From assembly GCA_017621885.1 (NCBI GenBank), contig JAGASD010000048.1, forward strand, positions 71,013-135,012: 64,000 bases of DNA, in the 5' to 3' direction. A program made the position numbers and the translations under genes. Positions 17,687 through 26,455 of this stretch are shown here, in pieces (within the stretch, counting starts at the first letter, position 1; each line of letters opens with the position of its first letter). The stretch comes from Clostridia bacterium (GTDB taxonomy: Bacteria > Bacillota > Clostridia > Oscillospirales > Acutalibacteraceae). The notes beneath the pieces are model-generated. The model ran no database searches. It saw nothing but the letters and a program-made list of their open reading frames with translations, and was not told where the DNA came from.

Positions 17687-18529
17687 ATGGCAGATTGTCC
17701 AAAATGCGGTAAGCATTTAAAAATTACCGATTGGAAACAACATTGTCCTCATTGTGGCGGTAATATCGTTATTTACGATATTCAGGAGCGACTTATGAAG
17801 GATGCTGACGTCGCGGAGGTTCAGTACTATCATTTCCAAAAAAAGGTTGACAGACTCAAGGCTTCTTTCGTTGGCACAAAGCTTGCGGTTGCAAGAATAT
17901 TTACGAGCCTTATTCCTATTTTAGCAATTGTGGTGCCGTTCTTCAGTTGTTCTTTTAAAGCACCTTTTATTGAATTTGAAGGCTTTTTCAGTTTGTTTAC
18001 TCTTTTAGATAAAATTGATGCTTTCGACATTGACGGTATATTATCTCTGTTAAATGCTCCTGACGGCAAAACAGCTTTGATAATATTCCTTGTTGCAATT
18101 GTTTTGCTGTTATTATCAGTTGTTTTGCTTTTAGTGAGATTCGGTTGCCTTACTATGGCATGCTCACCAAAGGGCAAATCTATTTGCTTCGGTTTTGATA
18201 TAACGCTTATTATGTTAACCGTTGTTTCCTGTGTAATGTTTTTTGCTATTCCGGAGAATCCGTATTTTGCAATTGATTTCATATTAGCACCTTTTGTTTA
18301 TCTTGTTTTATTAGCGGTTAATTTTGTTGTTGATATAGCTATCTTTAAGCAAGGTATTGAGGTTAAACACGCACAATGCTTTGTTGGCGGTATCCCTATT
18401 GAAGAATATTTTAAAATGGTTGAGGATGGTGTTCCTCAAGAGGAAATCCGTGCTGAAATGTATAAGCGACTTGCCAAGTTGCAGGAGGAGCAAGAGGCAA
18501 AGTTAAATGATGCGGAGGTGAAAAAATGA
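17687..18529 (+). CDS. Zinc-ribbon polytopic membrane protein of unknown function
   Basis: 280 residues with an N-terminal zinc ribbon (CPKC at 4-7, CPHC at 20-23), then hydrophobic helices near 65-90, 125-150, 165-190 and 195-220, and a charged C-terminal tail rich in Glu/Lys (about 235-280) that looks amphipathic. I cannot assign a family. Its TGA overlaps the ATG of the following transporter (ATGA), so the two were translated together and may act together at the membrane. The ATG follows AGGGGTGATAAA. Confidence 0.78.
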   Translation: MADCPKCGKHLKITDWKQHCPHCGGNIVIYDIQERLMKDADVAEVQYYHFQKKVDRLKASFVGTKLAVARIFTSLIPILAIVVPFFSCSFKAPFIEFEGFFSLFTLLDKIDAFDIDGILSLLNAPDGKTALIIFLVAIVLLLLSVVLLLVRFGCLTMACSPKGKSICFGFDITLIMLTVVSCVMFFAIPENPYFAIDFILAPFVYLVLLAVNFVVDIAIFKQGIEVKHAQCFVGGIPIEEYFKMVEDGVPQEEIRAEMYKRLAKLQEEQEAKLNDAEVKK

Positions 18530-20035
18530 GTGAAGAAAATAAAAACATAGACGTTAACGAGCGTGAGTATGTTTTTGAGATGACTGAAAACTCAGCTTAT
18601 ATGAACAGAATATTCTGTTCCACCAAAGAACGCGTAGCATATATTCTGAAATGCGCAGCTGCAGAGTTATCGATGGGTAAATTATGATACCGGCTCTGAG
18701 CTTTTTATGTATAAAATTCTTGGACTTGATCCTGAAGCTCACGGTAATGCAGCGGTTGGTTTGGGTATCTATGATTTAATTAATGACCCGTTGTCCGCGG
18801 TTATCATTGATAAAATGCGTACCCGTTGGGGTAAATTTAAACCGTTCCAGTATCTTTCTCTTTTGCCAAGTCTGGTTGTTGGCTTTGTTACATGTATTTT
18901 GCCGATTATTTGCGATAGTTATGCTTTAAATGCGGCACAGCGTCTGCTTCTTTATATGATTTTGTCATATATTGGTGAAACTGTCGGCGCTTTCTTTGGC
19001 GGCGGCGGATATATTGATAACGTATTTACTCCAAACCCGAACGAAAGAACTTCACTTTTGGTTTCCTCCCGATTTGCCGGTGACTTATTCAGACGATTAC
19101 CCGAACAGATAGCCGGCGTTATTTTCGATTTGGTTGCAAACGGCAAAATAAAAATCAATTTGGCCCGTGTTTTTTCAGGAATGAAAATCTGGTGGTGGGT
19201 GATTGCCACGGTTCCTGCAGTTTATTGGGTGTTTGTAAGTAAAGAACGTGTTCCTCAGTCGGAAAAACCGCCGCAGGTGGTTAAGGGTATGTTCTCTGTA
19301 TTCAGAAACAAACCTCTTTTGATTTACACTCTTTCAGGTTTTGTTGACGGTATTGATATTGGTACATCTGAATCACTTTATTATGACAGCGTGTTGAAAT
19401 TCAATATGATTTCAACTATTGCAGGTATACCGGGTATGCCCATTTCCTATGCCAGCTACCCTTGGGCAACAAAATTCAGAAGAAGATTTTCAACTAAATT
19501 CCTATGGGTTGCACAACGAAGTTCAATCATCTTTTCCGAAGGATTTTTCTTCCTTGTGGGCTTAATCGGCGGTAAAGGAAAAGGCTTCTATAAAAAGAAA
19601 TTGCCGATGGCAATAGCTATGTGCATCGGTAACTGTGTGGAAATGGTATTCTATGCAACCAAGAAAATAGTTGATGCTGAAATTAACTATGAGGTTCTTG
19701 ATTATTGTGAATGGCAGAACGGTTACAGAGTTGAAGCAACCGTAAATCTTTTAACGGGTTATATGAATAAGGTAAGAGGCATTGCTCTAACTAAAATCAA
19801 CTCACTTTTACTTGCAAGATGGGCAGGCTTTGAGTCGGGTCTTACCGCGGTACAGACAGAGGATACAATGTGGAAGATGTTTGTTGCCGCATTTGCTCCT
19901 AAGCTGATTTTTGACTTAATAAGTCTTGTTCCTATGTTCTTCTATAACATTGATCAGAAGACCAGAGAAAGAATGTATCTTGATTTAGAGCGTTCTCGCG
20001 CCGCAACGGCAGCAAAAGCAAAAACAGAAGAATAA
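18526..20035 (+). pseudogene. GPH/MFS-type cation-sugar symporter, frameshifted near the 5' end
   Basis: The ATG at 18526 opens a frame with the transporter N-terminus (STKERVAYILKCAAAELS) that stops at TGA 18685-18687. The rest continues in the +1 frame from about 18677 (VNYDTGSELFMYKI) to 20035. Joined, they give about 500 residues of a COG2211 (MelB/GPH) transporter: INDPL and RTRWGKFKP loop motifs, roughly ten to twelve helices and the second cytoplasmic signature DYCEWQNGYR. One base appears lost or gained between about 18665 and 18685. An internal ATG at 18707 would lack helix 1. The substrate is probably a sugar or glycoside, by family only. Confidence 0.75.
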
Positions 20036-20047
20036 TATAAATAATAT

Positions 20048-20082
20048 GAGAGGTCAGTAATCAACTGACCTCTCGTTCTTTA
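20048..20082. terminator. Bidirectional terminator between transporter and rodA
   Basis: GAGAGGTCAGT (20048-20058) and ACTGACCTCTC (20064-20074) form an 11-bp stem with a 5-nt loop. It serves the plus-strand transporter and lies at the stop of the minus-strand rodA. Confidence 0.8.
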
Positions 20083-21258
20083 TATTTCTGAGAAAGGTGA
20101 AGCGATTCTGCTCAGCCTGAAATTTACCGCCTCTCTCGAACGGTTAAAACGGTATATACTGAAAACAAGTCCGACGCCGATGTAAAGGCAAAGGGTACTT
20201 GTACCGCCGGCACTGAAGAAGGGGAGTGTAATTCCGATAACGGGGAGAACCATAAGAACCATACCAATATTTATTATTACCTGCGCCGCTATCATTGAAG
20301 CAATGCCGTAGCACGCAATCTGTGCGGAGAAATCGCGGGCATTTTTTCCTGTCTGAATCATTTTGTAGCAAATGAAAAACAGAAGCCCTAATGCAATCAG
20401 GCAACCTAAAAATCCGGTTTCCTCACCGATTGCGGTGAAAATAAAGTCGTTTTCACTTTCGGGAACGATGCCGCCTTGGGTATATATTCCATTGAATAAT
20501 CCCTGACCGAAAAAGCCACCCGAGCCGAGAGCGTTAAGACCTTTTAACTGCTGATAGCTTTCAGCGGGGAATTCCTCCGGTTTTAAAAGTGCCAGAAAAC
20601 GGTTTTTCTGATATTCACCGAAAACATACATCCATATAAGGGGTGAGGCAGCAATTGCCAATAAACCTCCGCCTGCAAAGAATCCGATATGAAGACCTGC
20701 AAAGAAGAGCATTGCAATTGTCATAAAAATAAAAACAAGCGCGGAACCCATATCACCTGTAAGAACAACTAAACCAATGGGAATCATTGCATGTATACCT
20801 AAAAGGAGGATGGATATAGGTTTGTTTATGGTGTCGCGGCAGAGCTCGAGGTGCATTGAATAGGTAATAACGTAGCCGATTTTAACAAGCTCGGACGTCT
20901 GGAAGTAAATTGAACCGAAGGCGAGCCACGAACGGGCATCAGGTCGCGATTCCGGTGCAACACCGAAAATAAGAGTGATTATCATTAATCCTATACAAAC
21001 TACACCTATAATCGGCCATAGCTTCATTATCAGCTCATAGTCAATTGCCGAAATAACCAGTGTTAGAATAAGTCCGACAACTGCCGCAATAATCATAACT
21101 GTTGCGTCACGTGAGATAAACTGACCGTCTTCCAGCATACATATTGTTGCGCTGAAAACCATAAGTACACCGAAGATGGAAGCTGCCATAATTGCTATGA
21201 ATAATATTTTATCGGTTTCTGCAATAAACCGTTTTGTACGTGAAAATAATTTTTTCAA
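20080..21258 (-). CDS. rodA: SEDS peptidoglycan polymerase RodA/FtsW family
   Basis: A 392-residue SEDS glycosyltransferase that polymerises lipid II with a class B PBP during elongation. About ten membrane helices; conserved segments include the GDMGSAL motif near residue 170, FQTSELVKIG near 120, and ENDFIFTAIGEETG near 270 followed by the C-terminal LPFFSAGGTS. It resembles RodA more than FtsW or SpoVE, but the paralogues are hard to separate without alignment. The start is TTG at 21258 behind AAGGGGGC. It is convergent with the transporter and divergent from tsaE, and no PBP gene is adjacent. Confidence 0.87.
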   Translation of the reverse strand: MKKLFSRTKRFIAETDKILFIAIMAASIFGVLMVFSATICMLEDGQFISRDATVMIIAAVVGLILTLVISAIDYELIMKLWPIIGVVCIGLMIITLIFGVAPESRPDARSWLAFGSIYFQTSELVKIGYVITYSMHLELCRDTINKPISILLLGIHAMIPIGLVVLTGDMGSALVFIFMTIAMLFFAGLHIGFFAGGGLLAIAASPLIWMYVFGEYQKNRFLALLKPEEFPAESYQQLKGLNALGSGGFFGQGLFNGIYTQGGIVPESENDFIFTAIGEETGFLGCLIALGLLFFICYKMIQTGKNARDFSAQIACYGIASMIAAQVIINIGMVLMVLPVIGITLPFFSAGGTSTLCLYIGVGLVFSIYRFNRSREAVNFRLSRIASPFSEI

Positions 21259-21348
21259 GGCTTTGCCCCCTTGATTTTAGTTTATAATATTGTTATTATA
21301 CATATATTAGATTTTTATTTCAAGTGTTTTACTTTTTTTGAGGTGTTT

Positions 21349-21798
21349 ATGATACAAGTTGTTTCAGATTCTCCCGAAAAAACCGAATATTACGGGGAGC
21401 TTTTAGGTAAAGCCTTGTCCGGTGGTGAAACAGTTGCTTATTTCGGCGGCTTAGGCATGGGGAAAACCCGTTTTACAGCAGGACTTGCCAAAGGTTTGGG
21501 AATTAAAGCGGATGTTTCAAGTCCTACATTTTCGCTTGTTCATGAATATCGCGGTGATAATGCGATGCTTTATCATTTCGATATGTACAGAATCAGCACG
21601 TTTGAAGACCTTTGTTCTACCGGGTTTTATGATTGCCTTGGTGGAAACGCTGTTCTTGCCGTTGAGTGGAGTGAGAATATCGAACTCGCTTTACCCGAAG
21701 ATAAGCTTATCAAAATTGAAATTCTTCGCGGTGATAATGACGATAGCCGTATTTTACGTTTAAGTGGTGACGAAATATATGAAAATTCTTGGTGTTGA
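21349..21798 (+). CDS. tsaE: tRNA threonylcarbamoyladenosine biosynthesis ATPase TsaE
   Basis: TsaE is the ATPase of the TsaB-TsaD-TsaE complex that makes t6A37 on ANN-decoding tRNAs. The P-loop GGLGMGKT is at 33-40, then SPTFSLVHEY near 58-67, YHFDMYR near 75-81 and AVEWSEN near 104-110. Length 149 is typical. The open frame extends 26 codons further upstream, but that part is not TsaE-like; the ATG at 21349 follows GAGGTG and is chosen. It overlaps the tsaB start by 20 nt. Confidence 0.94.
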   Translation: MIQVVSDSPEKTEYYGELLGKALSGGETVAYFGGLGMGKTRFTAGLAKGLGIKADVSSPTFSLVHEYRGDNAMLYHFDMYRISTFEDLCSTGFYDCLGGNAVLAVEWSENIELALPEDKLIKIEILRGDNDDSRILRLSGDEIYENSWC

Positions 21799-22483
21799 CA
21801 GTACTGCAACAGCTGCAAGCGTCGCAGTTTATGAAGACGGAAAGATCCGTTCGTTGATTTATTCAAATACAGGCTTGACCCATAGTCAGACGTTGATGCC
21901 TATGGTTGAAGCTGCTTTAAAAAGTGCCGGCGTTGATATTAAAGATATTAATTTGTTTGCTGTAAGCAACGGTCCCGGTTCTTTTACGGGGGTCAGAATC
22001 GGTGTTTCTGCCGTTAAAGGTCTTGCTCAGCCTCTTAATAAAAACTGCGTTGCGGTTTCAACTCTTGAAGTAATTGCAAAACCCCTTGAAAATACGGGGT
22101 GCTATGCTGTAGCTGTAATGGATGCCCGTTGCAATCAGGTGTATACAGCTCAGTTTGATTGTGACAGCGGTTTTAAGAGAGTGACAGAGGATGAAGCAAT
22201 TACAATTGATGAACTCACAGAAAAGCTTTTAACCGTCAGTAAACCAATTGTTCTTATTGGTGACGGTGCTCATGTTACATATAATAAGATGATTGAAAAA
22301 ATACCCTTTGTAAAAAAAGCAGTTGCTTCTGTTTGTTACCAATCTGCAGCAGACGTTGCTTTAATTGCTGCTGAAAAGGTTGAAGCTGGTATAAATTCAG
22401 AGCAGACTGCAAATGATATTCTGCCGAATTATCTTCGCCTTTCTCAGGCAGAACGTGAACTAAAAAAGAAAAATAATAATTGA
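21779..22483 (+). CDS. tsaB: tRNA threonylcarbamoyladenosine biosynthesis protein TsaB
   Basis: TsaB is the inactive ASKHA-fold partner of TsaD in t6A synthesis. The N-terminus ILGVDST, the SNGPGSFTGVRIG motif near residues 62-74 and the C-terminal PNYLRLSQAE match the family; 234 residues is normal. A longer frame begins at 21764, but the ATG at 21779 gives the standard MKILGVDST start; it lies inside the 3' end of tsaE. The usual third neighbour, rimI, is absent, and rpiB follows instead. Confidence 0.93.
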   Translation: MKILGVDSTATAASVAVYEDGKIRSLIYSNTGLTHSQTLMPMVEAALKSAGVDIKDINLFAVSNGPGSFTGVRIGVSAVKGLAQPLNKNCVAVSTLEVIAKPLENTGCYAVAVMDARCNQVYTAQFDCDSGFKRVTEDEAITIDELTEKLLTVSKPIVLIGDGAHVTYNKMIEKIPFVKKAVASVCYQSAADVALIAAEKVEAGINSEQTANDILPNYLRLSQAERELKKKNNN

Positions 22484-22497
22484 AAGGTTGTTTTAAT

Positions 22498-22944
22498 ATG
22501 TTGATTTTAGCTTCTGATCACGCAGGTTTCCCGCTTAAAGAGGAAATCAAGGCTTACCTTGACGAAAAAGGTGTTGAGTACATAGATTGCGGCACAGATT
22601 CTACCGCATCTGTTGACTATGCAAAATTTGCACAGACCGCTTGTCTCAAGGTTATTAACGGAGAAGGTGATAAAGCTGTGCTTTGTTGCGGTACAGGTAT
22701 CGGTATTTCTATGGCAGCAAACAAGGTTAAGGGTATCAGAGCTGCTTGCTGCTCTGATTACTTCAGTGCAAAGTTCACAAGACTTCACAATGATGCTAAT
22801 GTTCTTTGTATGGGTGCAAGGGTAATCGGTGCAGGTCTTGCTTGCGAGCTTGTTGACGTGTTTATAAACACAGAATTTGAAGGTGGACGTCATCAGCGAA
22901 GAGTTGACCAGATTACCGCTATTGAAAATGGTGAAATACTTTAA
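22498..22944 (+). CDS. rpiB: Ribose-5-phosphate isomerase B
   Basis: RpiB interconverts ribose 5-phosphate and ribulose 5-phosphate in the pentose phosphate pathway. Residues 1-148 show SDHAGFPLKE (6-15), the catalytic cysteine around C64 in CCGTGIGIS, and GARVIG near 104-109. The ATG at 22498 follows GAAAGG; an upstream in-frame ATG overlapping the tsaB stop is less likely. The TAA shares its last base with the next gene's ATG, so expression is coupled. A LacAB/RpiB homologue acting on allose or galactose phosphates is possible but not suggested by context. Confidence 0.92.
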   Translation: MLILASDHAGFPLKEEIKAYLDEKGVEYIDCGTDSTASVDYAKFAQTACLKVINGEGDKAVLCCGTGIGISMAANKVKGIRAACCSDYFSAKFTRLHNDANVLCMGARVIGAGLACELVDVFINTEFEGGRHQRRVDQITAIENGEIL

Positions 22945-23816
22945 TGAAAAAAGTCCGAAGAAGGAAAATTGCGTTAAGCATAATTTCAATTATACTCGTC
23001 TGCAGTATCGGTTATTTGCTGTATGGTAATTTTTATGTGGATATACAGCACTTTGATATTAATACCGATAAGTTACCAGACAGCTTTAACAATTATTTGA
23101 TTGCACACATTGCTGATTATCACAACAGAGGCTCTGCTCTTGTTGATAAGCAGATTTTAAGCAGTCTTCAAGAAGAAAAACCCGATATTATTGTTATAAC
23201 GGGTGATCTTATCGATTGTGAAAAGCTTGATGTCGATAAAGCGCTGTCATTCGCCGACGAGCTTTGTGATATTGCACCCGTATATTTTGTAGCGGGTAAT
23301 CACGAAGCCAATGTATCTAAGTTTAACTTTACGGATTTTTGTTATTTGATCAACGGGCTGAAAGAGTTAGGCGTTACTTTTTTGAGAAATGATTTTGTAA
23401 AAATAAGTAATGAAGCAGGCGATACGTTTAATCTTTACGGTATTCATGACCCTTATTTTTACGGCGGTTATGAACAGGTCTTTCAACGTACGGAAATTTT
23501 GTGTGACGAGCTTGATATGAATATTGATGAGTTTAATGTTTTGCTTGCACACCATCCTGAAACGCTCGCGGTGTATAAAAAGTTTAAAATTGATGTTGTG
23601 TTTTCGGGGCATGCGCACGGAGGGCAGATAACTCTGTTTGGTACGCCTATTGTAGCGCCTGATCAGAAGCTTTTTCCACCATACACCGAAGGTCTTTATA
23701 GAGCGGGAGTTACCAAATTAATTGTGAGCAGGGGAATAGGTTATAGCAATTTTCCTTTAAGAGCTTTTTGTAACCCCCATCTTGTTTATGCTGAATTTAA
23801 GACGAAAAGCACTTAA
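22944..23816 (+). CDS. Membrane-anchored metallophosphoesterase (YkuE/calcineurin-like)
   Basis: 290 residues with an N-terminal basic segment and one hydrophobic helix (about 10-27), then a calcineurin-type dimetal core: HIADYHN near 54-60 (DxH), GDLID near 86-90, GNHE near 116-119, HH near 206-207 and GHAHGGQ near 224-230. This matches the YkuE/YaeI-type phosphoesterases often acting at the membrane surface on lipid or sugar phosphates. The substrate is not known. It is coupled to rpiB by a one-base overlap and followed by a strong bidirectional terminator. Confidence 0.87.
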   Translation: MKKVRRRKIALSIISIILVCSIGYLLYGNFYVDIQHFDINTDKLPDSFNNYLIAHIADYHNRGSALVDKQILSSLQEEKPDIIVITGDLIDCEKLDVDKALSFADELCDIAPVYFVAGNHEANVSKFNFTDFCYLINGLKELGVTFLRNDFVKISNEAGDTFNLYGIHDPYFYGGYEQVFQRTEILCDELDMNIDEFNVLLAHHPETLAVYKKFKIDVVFSGHAHGGQITLFGTPIVAPDQKLFPPYTEGLYRAGVTKLIVSRGIGYSNFPLRAFCNPHLVYAEFKTKST

Positions 23817-23832
23817 ATATTTATGTTTAATA

Positions 23833-23869
23833 AACCCCTTTATAGTAATTGACTAACTATAAAGGGGTT
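23833..23869. terminator. Bidirectional intrinsic terminator
   Basis: AACCCCTTTATAGT and ACTATAAAGGGGTT pair perfectly over 14 bp with a 9-nt loop. It lies between the convergent phosphoesterase and BspA-like genes. Confidence 0.85.
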
Positions 23870-23895
23870 CTATCATTTATATGATTTTATATTGT

Positions 23896-25674
23896 TTAGT
23901 GTTTATCAGTACATGTGATTCCACTGTCATAAGAGCTCAATGTGTAACCATAGCATGCACGGACTGTGTATGTGTATGTAACACCTTTTGTTGTACCTTT
24001 ATCAATATAAGTGGTGTTATTTGTTCCGCCTACCGCAGCAACTCTTGACCAGTTTGTATTAGCAGTTTTTCGATATACATAGTAACCGGTAGTGCCGTTT
24101 ATTTGACTCCATTTTACAGTGATTCCCGATGTGGAGCTTACCGCAGTTAAAAGTTGGGGATTTGCAAGCCTTTTTATAGTAAGACCATTCGTATCGAAAC
24201 CACTGTTAAAGCCTGTGTTTGCAGAAACAGAATATCTATAGTAGTTTCCGTTAGCATTTATAACAGTGTTGTCGACATACCAAAGGTTGGTTGTGCTCCC
24301 AAGTTTTGTCCATGTTGTTTGACCTGCACCGCGTCTGTATATATTATAAGATGTTGCATTGTCAACTTTTTTCCAATCAATATAAATTCCTGATTTTGCA
24401 TTAGTAATCGAAGAAAGGTTAGGTGCATCAACGTACTTAATATATTCACTATCAGGATAATAATTGCTGTATAAACCCGTGCTATTTGTAGCACGCAAAG
24501 TGTATCTGTAGTAGTTATTACCTTTAACGTTTTTGTCAATATATTGGGTATCCTTTGTTGTAGCAAGATAGAGCCAGTTTTTTTCACCGGCGCCTTTTCT
24601 GTAAACTCTGTAATCAGTAGCGTCAGTTACTTCGTTCCATTCGATTTTAACTCCCTTGTATATATTTTCTATGTTGTTTATTATTGGGACGTTGTAATAT
24701 ACAGGGGAATTTTGTAAATAGAAAGGCTCAAGTATATTTATGTTGCTATATTCCGACTTGTTACCTGGGAAGTAGATACTTTTCGAATAGTTACCAAAAT
24801 AAAAATGTTTAAGTGCTTTGGGGAAATTAATGGATTGTAAACTGCATCCGCTAAAGGCATTTTCATCAATTTTTGTAACTAATTTAGGTATTTTTATTGA
24901 TGTTAGTTTTTTACAACCATTAAAAGTATTCATTTCTATTTTTGTTATACCATTAGGTAATCTGACGTATGTTAAATCGTTACAGTAGCTGAATGCACCG
25001 CCACCAATACTTGTTACGCTGTGTGGTATTATAATTTGTTTTAAGCTGGTTTCCGAAAAACAACCGCCACCAATTTCTTTCAGGCCATCAGGCAAATTTA
25101 TGCTAGTGATGTCATTTCTTGCAAAAGCAGCGCCACCAATTTTTTCAATGTTTTTTCCTAGTTTAACAGATTTTAAGGTTATACATCTGGTGAATGCATA
25201 TGATTTTATTTCTTTTAAAGAATCTGAGAAAACAAGATTAACAACCTTTTTACCATTCAAGTAAAGGTAGTTTGGCCAGCGCAAAGGGGATGATTCATCG
25301 TTGTTGAAATGTATGCTTGCCCATTGGTCAGCGTTTCCTTGGTAGTAAATAGGTGCATAGGCATAAGCTCTGGAGAATGCAGAATCACCGATATATTTTA
25401 TAGAGGTGGGGATTGTGAGAGAGTTAAAACTATCACAATATTCAAAAGCATACATTCCGATAGTTGTAACTGGTTTATTTCTGTAGGTTGAAGGGATAAT
25501 AATGTCACCGGTGTACGTAAAATCACAATCTTTTACATAGTAAGTTTTACCATTCGGATTCAAAGCAAAAGTTAAGCAACCTTGGTTTGCCGACGCTATA
25601 ATGGGAAAATAACATTGAATTGTTAATATAGAAAAAATGACAAATGTTATGATTGATAATACTTTTCTTTTCAT
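23896..25674 (-). CDS. Secreted BspA-type leucine-rich-repeat protein with FnIII-like domains
   Basis: 592 residues with a Sec signal peptide (basic MKRK, hydrophobic core to about residue 25, cleavage after SANQ or nearby). Residues about 50-320 carry LRR_5/BspA repeats (units such as SLTIPTSIKYIGDSAF and ITSINLPDGLKEIGGGCF). Three fibronectin type III-like modules of about 90 residues follow, each with a YRVYRKGAG/YNIYRRGAG/YYVYRKTAN strand and ending in YTVRA-type strands. BspA-like repeats mediate adhesion in oral and gut bacteria. No LPXTG or dockerin is seen, so attachment is unclear. The ATG at 25674 follows GAGGTG; the frame extends six codons further without reason. Confidence 0.88.
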   Translation of the reverse strand: MKRKVLSIITFVIFSILTIQCYFPIIASANQGCLTFALNPNGKTYYVKDCDFTYTGDIIIPSTYRNKPVTTIGMYAFEYCDSFNSLTIPTSIKYIGDSAFSRAYAYAPIYYQGNADQWASIHFNNDESSPLRWPNYLYLNGKKVVNLVFSDSLKEIKSYAFTRCITLKSVKLGKNIEKIGGAAFARNDITSINLPDGLKEIGGGCFSETSLKQIIIPHSVTSIGGGAFSYCNDLTYVRLPNGITKIEMNTFNGCKKLTSIKIPKLVTKIDENAFSGCSLQSINFPKALKHFYFGNYSKSIYFPGNKSEYSNINILEPFYLQNSPVYYNVPIINNIENIYKGVKIEWNEVTDATDYRVYRKGAGEKNWLYLATTKDTQYIDKNVKGNNYYRYTLRATNSTGLYSNYYPDSEYIKYVDAPNLSSITNAKSGIYIDWKKVDNATSYNIYRRGAGQTTWTKLGSTTNLWYVDNTVINANGNYYRYSVSANTGFNSGFDTNGLTIKRLANPQLLTAVSSTSGITVKWSQINGTTGYYVYRKTANTNWSRVAAVGGTNNTTYIDKGTTKGVTYTYTVRACYGYTLSSYDSGITCTDKH

Positions 25675-25697
25675 AAAAACACCTCTTAACATTTTTT

Positions 25698-25727
25698 ATT
25701 ATACACTAATAATTTTCGTCTTGTCAA
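25698..25727 (-). promoter_or_regulatory. Promoter of BspA-like gene
   Basis: Minus strand: TTGACA (25722-25727), 18-nt spacer, TATAAT (25698-25703), 24 nt before the start codon. Confidence 0.75.
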
Positions 25728-25762
25728 TTTGAATTTTAATCATAATATAAATAAAAAGAAAA

Positions 25763-25797
25763 AACACCCAACTAATTAATGAAAATAGTTGGGTGTT
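25763..25797 (-). terminator. Intrinsic terminator after pheST-ireB region
   Basis: AACACCCAACTA and TAGTTGGGTGTT form a 12-bp stem; on the minus strand a TTTTTTCTTTTT tract follows. It ends transcription of the 25821 gene. Confidence 0.85.
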
Positions 25798-25820
25798 AAT
25801 CTTGTTTTTAATATGGAAAT

Positions 25821-26108
25821 TTACTCAGATAATGCTCTCTGGAGCCAGATTGAACCAATATCAACCGCTGCCCACAAGCCCTTCTTTTCGGTTCTTTTAA
25901 CGATTGCCTCAAGGGGGTTGATGTTGGGGTCAGTATTAAGAAGCTGAACAATAACCTTGTCAGCGATTTTAACACCGTGCACCTCGTTGGTTGATGCTAT
26001 TGAGAACATAATTATAAATGGATCACCGGCATTGCCGTAGTAAATTGTGTTGCCTTTACGAACAAGGGGTTTACCCTTATACATAAGAAAGCTTGATTGC
26101 TTATCAGC
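25821..26108 (-). CDS. Conserved-looking small protein of unknown function next to ireB
   Basis: I do not recognise a named family. The product is about 95 residues, soluble, with an N-terminal beta-rich part (YKGKPLVRKGNTIYYG), a central VADKVIVQL-like strand segment and a C-terminal alpha segment ending in WLQRALSE. The frame runs to 26132, but a TTG at 26108 lies 7 nt after AAAGGAG and gives an N-terminus MADKQSSFLMYKGK, so I take that. It is 26 nt downstream of ireB on the same strand and ends at a terminator, which suggests shared expression with the IreB signalling protein. Confidence 0.75.
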   Translation of the reverse strand, partial: ADKQSSFLMYKGKPLVRKGNTIYYGNAGDPFIIMFSIASTNEVHGVKIADKVIVQLLNTDPNINPLEAIVKRTEKKGLWAAVDIGSIWLQRALSE

Positions 26109-26134
26109 CAAATTGAACACTCCTTTGCCCACAC

Positions 26135-26377
26135 TTAGTTGAGATATGCTTTAAGAAGAGCCTGAAGAAGCTCATCTCTGTCTATCTTTCTGATAAGACT
26201 TCTTGCATTGTTGTGGGTTGTGATGTAGGTGGGGTCTTCAGACAGTATATAACCTACAAGCTGACTGGTAGGATTGTAACCCTTTTCAACTAAAGAATTA
26301 TAAACTGAAACAAGTATCTCACGCATCTCTTTTTCATGATCATCACTGATTGTGAATTGGATTGTTTTATCTGTCAT
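26135..26377 (-). CDS. ireB: IreB family regulatory phosphoprotein (UPF0297)
   Basis: Eighty residues matching IreB/YrzL, the substrate of the IreK/PrkC Ser/Thr kinase and IreP phosphatase that tunes envelope-stress and cephalosporin responses in Enterococcus. The start [13 protein letters not shown] carries the threonines that are phosphorylated in IreB, and [20 protein letters not shown] and [12 protein letters not shown] complete the family pattern. The ATG at 26377 follows AGGAGGTG; the longer frame is spurious. In many Firmicutes it heads an ireB-ruvX-DUF1292 cluster; here it instead follows pheT, 78 nt downstream. Confidence 0.92.
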   Translation of the reverse strand: MTDKTIQFTISDDHEKEMREILVSVYNSLVEKGYNPTSQLVGYILSEDPTYITTHNNARSLIRKIDRDELLQALLKAYLN

Positions 26378-26455
26378 AAATACACCTCCTAAGACTTTAT
26401 GAATATTATAAACCATTCAGAACAAAATTACAACAGATATTTTGTTAAGTTTTGG

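Noticed and set aside
21271-21348. 26-codon N-terminal extension of TsaE
   Set aside because: Hydrophobic, unlike TsaE; the ATG at 21349 has a ribosome site and gives the family length.
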